Shown one piece after another: positions 15,862 to 17,665 of a DNA stretch of 17,665 nucleotides (positions within the stretch are counted from its first letter, which is position 1; every line of letters begins with the position of its first letter). The DNA lies in NCBI GenBank assembly GCA_002438905.1, contig DJSA01000122.1, positions 22,272-39,936 of the forward strand. Reading direction: 5' to 3'. Source of the DNA: Bacteroidales bacterium UBA6346. Its GTDB lineage: Bacteria; Bacteroidota; Bacteroidia; Bacteroidales; UBA932. Below the pieces are notes generated by a model. It was given only the letters and a program-made list of their open reading frames with translations. It had not been told where the DNA came from and searched no databases. The translations under genes and the position numbers were made by a program.

Positions 15862-15915
15862 AAATCGTTTCTGAAAAAATGAATATTTAGCATGAAATCA
15901 TTTTTGAAAAAATGA
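15862..15915 (+). repeat. Imperfect 21-bp direct repeat encoding the same peptide tail twice
   Basis: Positions 15862-15882 and 15895-15915 agree in 19 of 21 bases. Both copies, each in its own reading frame, encode Lys-Ser-Phe-Leu-Lys-Lys followed by TGA, and both differences fall at synonymous sites (TCG/TCA and CTG/TTG). The second copy is directly preceded by ATG. It looks like a duplicated gene end rather than random repetition, in a region of broken genes. Confidence 0.6.
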
Positions 15916-15934
15916 GGCGGTGCTATCTATAATA

Positions 15935-16045
15935 TCATTGTGTCACAAACACTCTCCAGCTGCCATCCTTCTCTGAGAGCGGCTGCAAATTCTGACATGC
16001 TGCCAGAGCCTTCTTTACATTAAGATACTTCCATACGGATTTATA
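15935..16045 (-). pseudogene. C-terminal remnant of an unidentified gene
   Basis: On the minus strand the frame from 16045 to the stop TGA at 15937-15935 encodes YKSVWKYLNVKKALAACQNL followed by QPLSEKDGSWRVFVTQ. The composition is protein-like, but there is no start codon, and a stop lies immediately upstream. In another frame just upstream (about 16030-16075) the phrase ALLGDNINPYGS is readable, so the remnant may be joined by a frameshift. I do not recognise the family. Confidence 0.35.
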
Positions 16046-16080
16046 TTATCACCAAGCAATGCGCAGGTACAAAAAGTTGC

Positions 16081-16110
16081 AGAAATGGTTATATAGTTAC
16101 AACCATTTCT
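16081..16110. terminator. Perfect 10-bp hairpin downstream of the ATPase gene, possible terminator
   Basis: AGAAATGGTT (16081-16090) and AACCATTTCT (16101-16110) pair perfectly around a 10-nt loop. It lies 120 bp beyond the end of the leftward ATPase gene and could stop its transcripts, although no U-tract follows directly. A second, smaller hairpin AGTTTTG/CAAAACT (16157-16163 with 16170-16176) is closer to the gene. Apart from these structures I see no gene in 16046-16229. Confidence 0.4.
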
Positions 16111-16229
16111 TGCTATAGACTTTGAGACGTTTTTCGCGCGCACACAACAAAACGACAGTTTTGGTATTGCAAAACTTGAGGTATATGCAGGCGGTTTATT
16201 TCAGTCCATTGGCAAAGGAAAAAGCCGGA

Positions 16230-17405
16230 CTAATAGTTCATCCCGAATGTCCACAGCGGCAGAATGTTCATGTAGGCATACTCTATGTCGTCCTTGACAA
16301 CGAATGCGTCCTCTATGTCCGTTATCTGCTTGCGTGTCTTGGATTTGCCGCCGACCTCAAAGGTGTGCCCGTCGATGAGAAAATCAGACACTGGAGAGGC
16401 CATGACCTTGTTCCGGGGAGACAGCGCGGAGAGGAAAAAAGTCTCTCGAACATTCCCGATTTCCGGAGCTCCGTCTGACAGGGCATATATGAAGTTGGTA
16501 TTCCCCAGATAGACTTTCTCCACCTTCTCCACGAGGGACATCCCTCCGGATGACATGTTCAGAAGGCGGACAAGCCCCGACTTGTCCATATACACCATAT
16601 AGTCCGCCACCGTGCTCCTGTCCGCAGATATTGCTCGGCCTATTTCCGTGTAGTTCGGCTTGAAGGGGACACTCATGGAAATGACGTAAAGCAGCTTCTT
16701 GAGCTTGCGGGCCGTGGATATATTCATTTTTGCATACGCGGGAATATCAACCTCCATTGTCTGGTTTATGACATTCTCAAGGCGGGTCATGTAATCGTCT
16801 TGGTTGAAGAAGGGGAAATATCCGACTGAAAGATAGTCCTTGAAATACATGAGAGGGTGGCTGACCTGTTCCGGAAGCTCCACCTTGCCGGAAATGATTT
16901 CGTCGAGGCTGAACGGCCGTATTGCCAGTCCGAGACGGAAGTTCAGATATTCCCTGAAAGACAGCCCTTCCAATGTGTATGGTATTGCTCTCCTGCTCAA
17001 GTCAGCGTCCGTCCCCTTGATGATTTCCAAAATGGAGGAGCCGGAGACGACGACCTTCAAATCCGGCATGTAGTCATACATCATCTTTACCTCTCTCGCC
17101 CAATCTGCGTACTTGTGGGCTTCGTCAATGTAGAATACCTCCCCGCCGCCCTTGTAGAAGGAAGATGCAGTGTCAAACAAGGAGTGAGTTGAAAAATAGG
17201 TATTGTCAGCGCTGACATACAATGACTTGTCGCGAGCGTCCGTCAGTTTTATATGCTGCATCATCATAGTCGTCTTGCCGACGCCCCTTGCGCCAACAAT
17301 CACAATCAGCGACGAGTTCCAGTTGATTTCATTATGAAGATAGCGGACAAAGCCCGTGGTCGTCCTCCTGAGTTTGTCGTAGTAGAGTTCAAACAGTTGC
17401 TCCAT
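16230..17405 (-). CDS. AAA-family ATP-binding protein with DUF4143-like C-terminus
   Basis: A 391-residue protein from the ATG at 17405. Walker A is GARGVGKTT (38-46), Walker B is VFYIDEAH (90-97, with Asp94 and Glu95), followed by a sensor-like VVVSGSS (118-124). After the ATPase core there is a segment with LSFREYLNFR, typical of the AAA_14 group, then a winged-helix-like stretch (YTEIGRAISADRSTVADYMV) and a C-terminal nuclease-fold-like part (FLIDGHTFEVGGKSKTRKQI). This AAA_14 plus DUF4143 layout is very common in gut Bacteroidota, where the genes form large paralogous families of unknown job. It is transcribed toward the right Sus operon from its own promoter (17432-17439) and is not part of a Sus operon. 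It lies inside the DNA that a recombination between 8460 and 17576 would invert. Confidence 0.92.
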   Translation of the reverse strand: MEQLFELYYDKLRRTTTGFVRYLHNEINWNSSLIVIVGARGVGKTTMMMQHIKLTDARDKSLYVSADNTYFSTHSLFDTASSFYKGGGEVFYIDEAHKYADWAREVKMMYDYMPDLKVVVSGSSILEIIKGTDADLSRRAIPYTLEGLSFREYLNFRLGLAIRPFSLDEIISGKVELPEQVSHPLMYFKDYLSVGYFPFFNQDDYMTRLENVINQTMEVDIPAYAKMNISTARKLKKLLYVISMSVPFKPNYTEIGRAISADRSTVADYMVYMDKSGLVRLLNMSSGGMSLVEKVEKVYLGNTNFIYALSDGAPEIGNVRETFFLSALSPRNKVMASPVSDFLIDGHTFEVGGKSKTRKQITDIEDAFVVKDDIEYAYMNILPLWTFGMNY

Positions 17406-17431
17406 ATTCCAGATCTATTGTCATTGCGGGG

Positions 17432-17439
17432 CAAATATA
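17432..17439 (-). promoter_or_regulatory. -7 box of the ATPase gene promoter
   Basis: The minus strand reads TATATTTG, a perfect Bacteroides -7 box, 26 bp before the ATG at 17405, giving a leader of roughly 20 nt. The position expected for the -33 box (around 17460) has no TTTG; instead it falls within the first of two dyad operators, which suggests control by a DNA-binding protein. Confidence 0.6.
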
Positions 17440-17455
17440 AGGAATATTCTTAAAC

Positions 17456-17506
17456 CGCGGAACCATTTCCGCGATTTTTGTCAACAAACGTGGAAACAGT
17501 TCCGCG
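17456..17506. promoter_or_regulatory. Pair of dyad operator-like elements upstream of the ATPase gene
   Basis: Box 1 is CGCGGAA-CCAT-TTCCGCG (17456-17473), a perfect 7-bp dyad with a 4-bp spacer. Box 2 is CGTGGAA-ACAG-TTCCGCG (17489-17506), the same dyad with one mismatch. Starts are 33 bp apart, close to three helical turns. Box 2 also matches the reverse complement of box 1 at 15 of 18 positions, and TTTGT-CA-ACAAA (17477-17488) lies between them. Box 1 covers the -33 position of the ATPase promoter. A dimeric repressor or activator bound at both boxes is the simplest reading; a large cruciform is another. Confidence 0.55.
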
Positions 17507-17555
17507 CCATCACGACACCTATTTGTCACCGTACTGTCCTTTCATAGATACCGCT

Positions 17556-17587
17556 TTTTCCGCCCGCGCACAAATAAACGCCCGTTT
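17556..17587 (+). other. Serine-invertase recombination site, third copy with inner flank
   Basis: AAACGCCCGTTT at 17576-17587 (core CC at 17581-17582), preceded by the same 20-bp inner flank as the copy at 9497. It is in direct orientation to 9497 and inverted relative to 8460, with core centres 9116 bp apart from the latter. Inversion with 8460 would carry the invertase, the right Sus operon and the ATPase around, and place the mobile promoter facing right across this site. Confidence 0.8.
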
Positions 17588-17665
17588 TTTAGTGCGGGGA
17601 TTCCGGAGTGTTGAGACAAGGTGCGGGAGAGTGTAGTGAATGTGGGAATCGCATGATGAAAAAAA
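17568..17665. repeat. 98-bp perfect inverted repeat, right arm, cut by the window edge
   Basis: Identical to the reverse complement of 8382-8479. It begins in the invertase site and continues through the leader type found in front of the left susC. By analogy the 41-bp element and a third susC start codon should follow within about 70 bp of the window end. No Bacteroides promoter faces right in 17406-17665. Confidence 0.9.

Noticed and set aside
15601..15882. 93-codon plus frame as the main gene
   Set aside because: Its composition over most of its length is that of a shifted frame. The frame beginning at 15591 is more protein-like and correctly spaced from the promoter; only the KSFLKK tail of this frame seems meaningful.
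17481..17535. Rightward promoter for the operon beyond the window edge
   Set aside because: TTTG occurs at 17477 and near 17521, but no TAnnTTTG follows at 19-21 bp on the plus strand.
1..17665. CRISPR array, tRNA, rRNA or transposase
   Set aside because: No regularly spaced repeats, no cloverleaf or rRNA-like stretch and no transposase gene were seen.

Overview
The window looks like a chromosomal piece of a gut-type Bacteroidota (order Bacteroidales; genus not determinable by eye). The evidence is two complete SusC/SusD outer-membrane uptake operons, many lipoproteins with Bacteroidales-style signal peptides, and promoter motifs of the Bacteroides type (TTTG near -33, TAnnTTTG near -7).

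Left part (1-8322, all minus strand): an operon runs leftward as susC, susD, a Calx-beta-like lipoprotein, a multidomain FN3/Ig-like lipoprotein, a small exported protein of a Bacteroidota family, and the N-terminal part of a lipoprotein S8 (subtilisin-like) peptidase that runs off the window edge. No glycosidase is visible. The peptidase suggests that this operon handles protein or peptide-derived nutrients.

Centre (about 8340-9610): a phase-variation module. A Hin/Mpi-type serine invertase gene (8777-9421, minus) lies between two inverted copies of a near-palindromic site, AAACG-CC-CGTTT (8460-8471 and 9497-9508). Just inside the left copy is one good Bacteroides promoter (8490-8521) firing leftward across the site into the left susC. 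No such promoter is seen facing the right susC, so the right operon is predicted to be silent in this orientation. Both susC leaders share an exact 41-bp element just before the gene.

Right part (9616-15502, plus strand): a second susC, a susD of the SusD-like-2 type and a surface lipoprotein, closed by a strong hairpin. Then comes a degraded stretch (15515-16230) with an amber-interrupted small gene that still has its promoter, a duplicated coding tail and a second gene remnant. A complete AAA ATPase with a DUF4143-like C-terminus (16230-17405, minus) follows, with a perfect TATATTTG box and a pair of dyad operators upstream.

Right edge (17556-17665): a third copy of the invertase site. From this copy to the end of the window the sequence is a perfect 98-bp inverted repeat of the left susC leader. 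A third switchable operon is therefore expected just beyond the window. Taken together this looks like a one-promoter, at least three-output inversion switch (a promoter shufflon) run by its own invertase: a 1.04-kb flip would turn on the right operon, and a 9.1-kb flip would turn on the operon past the right edge.
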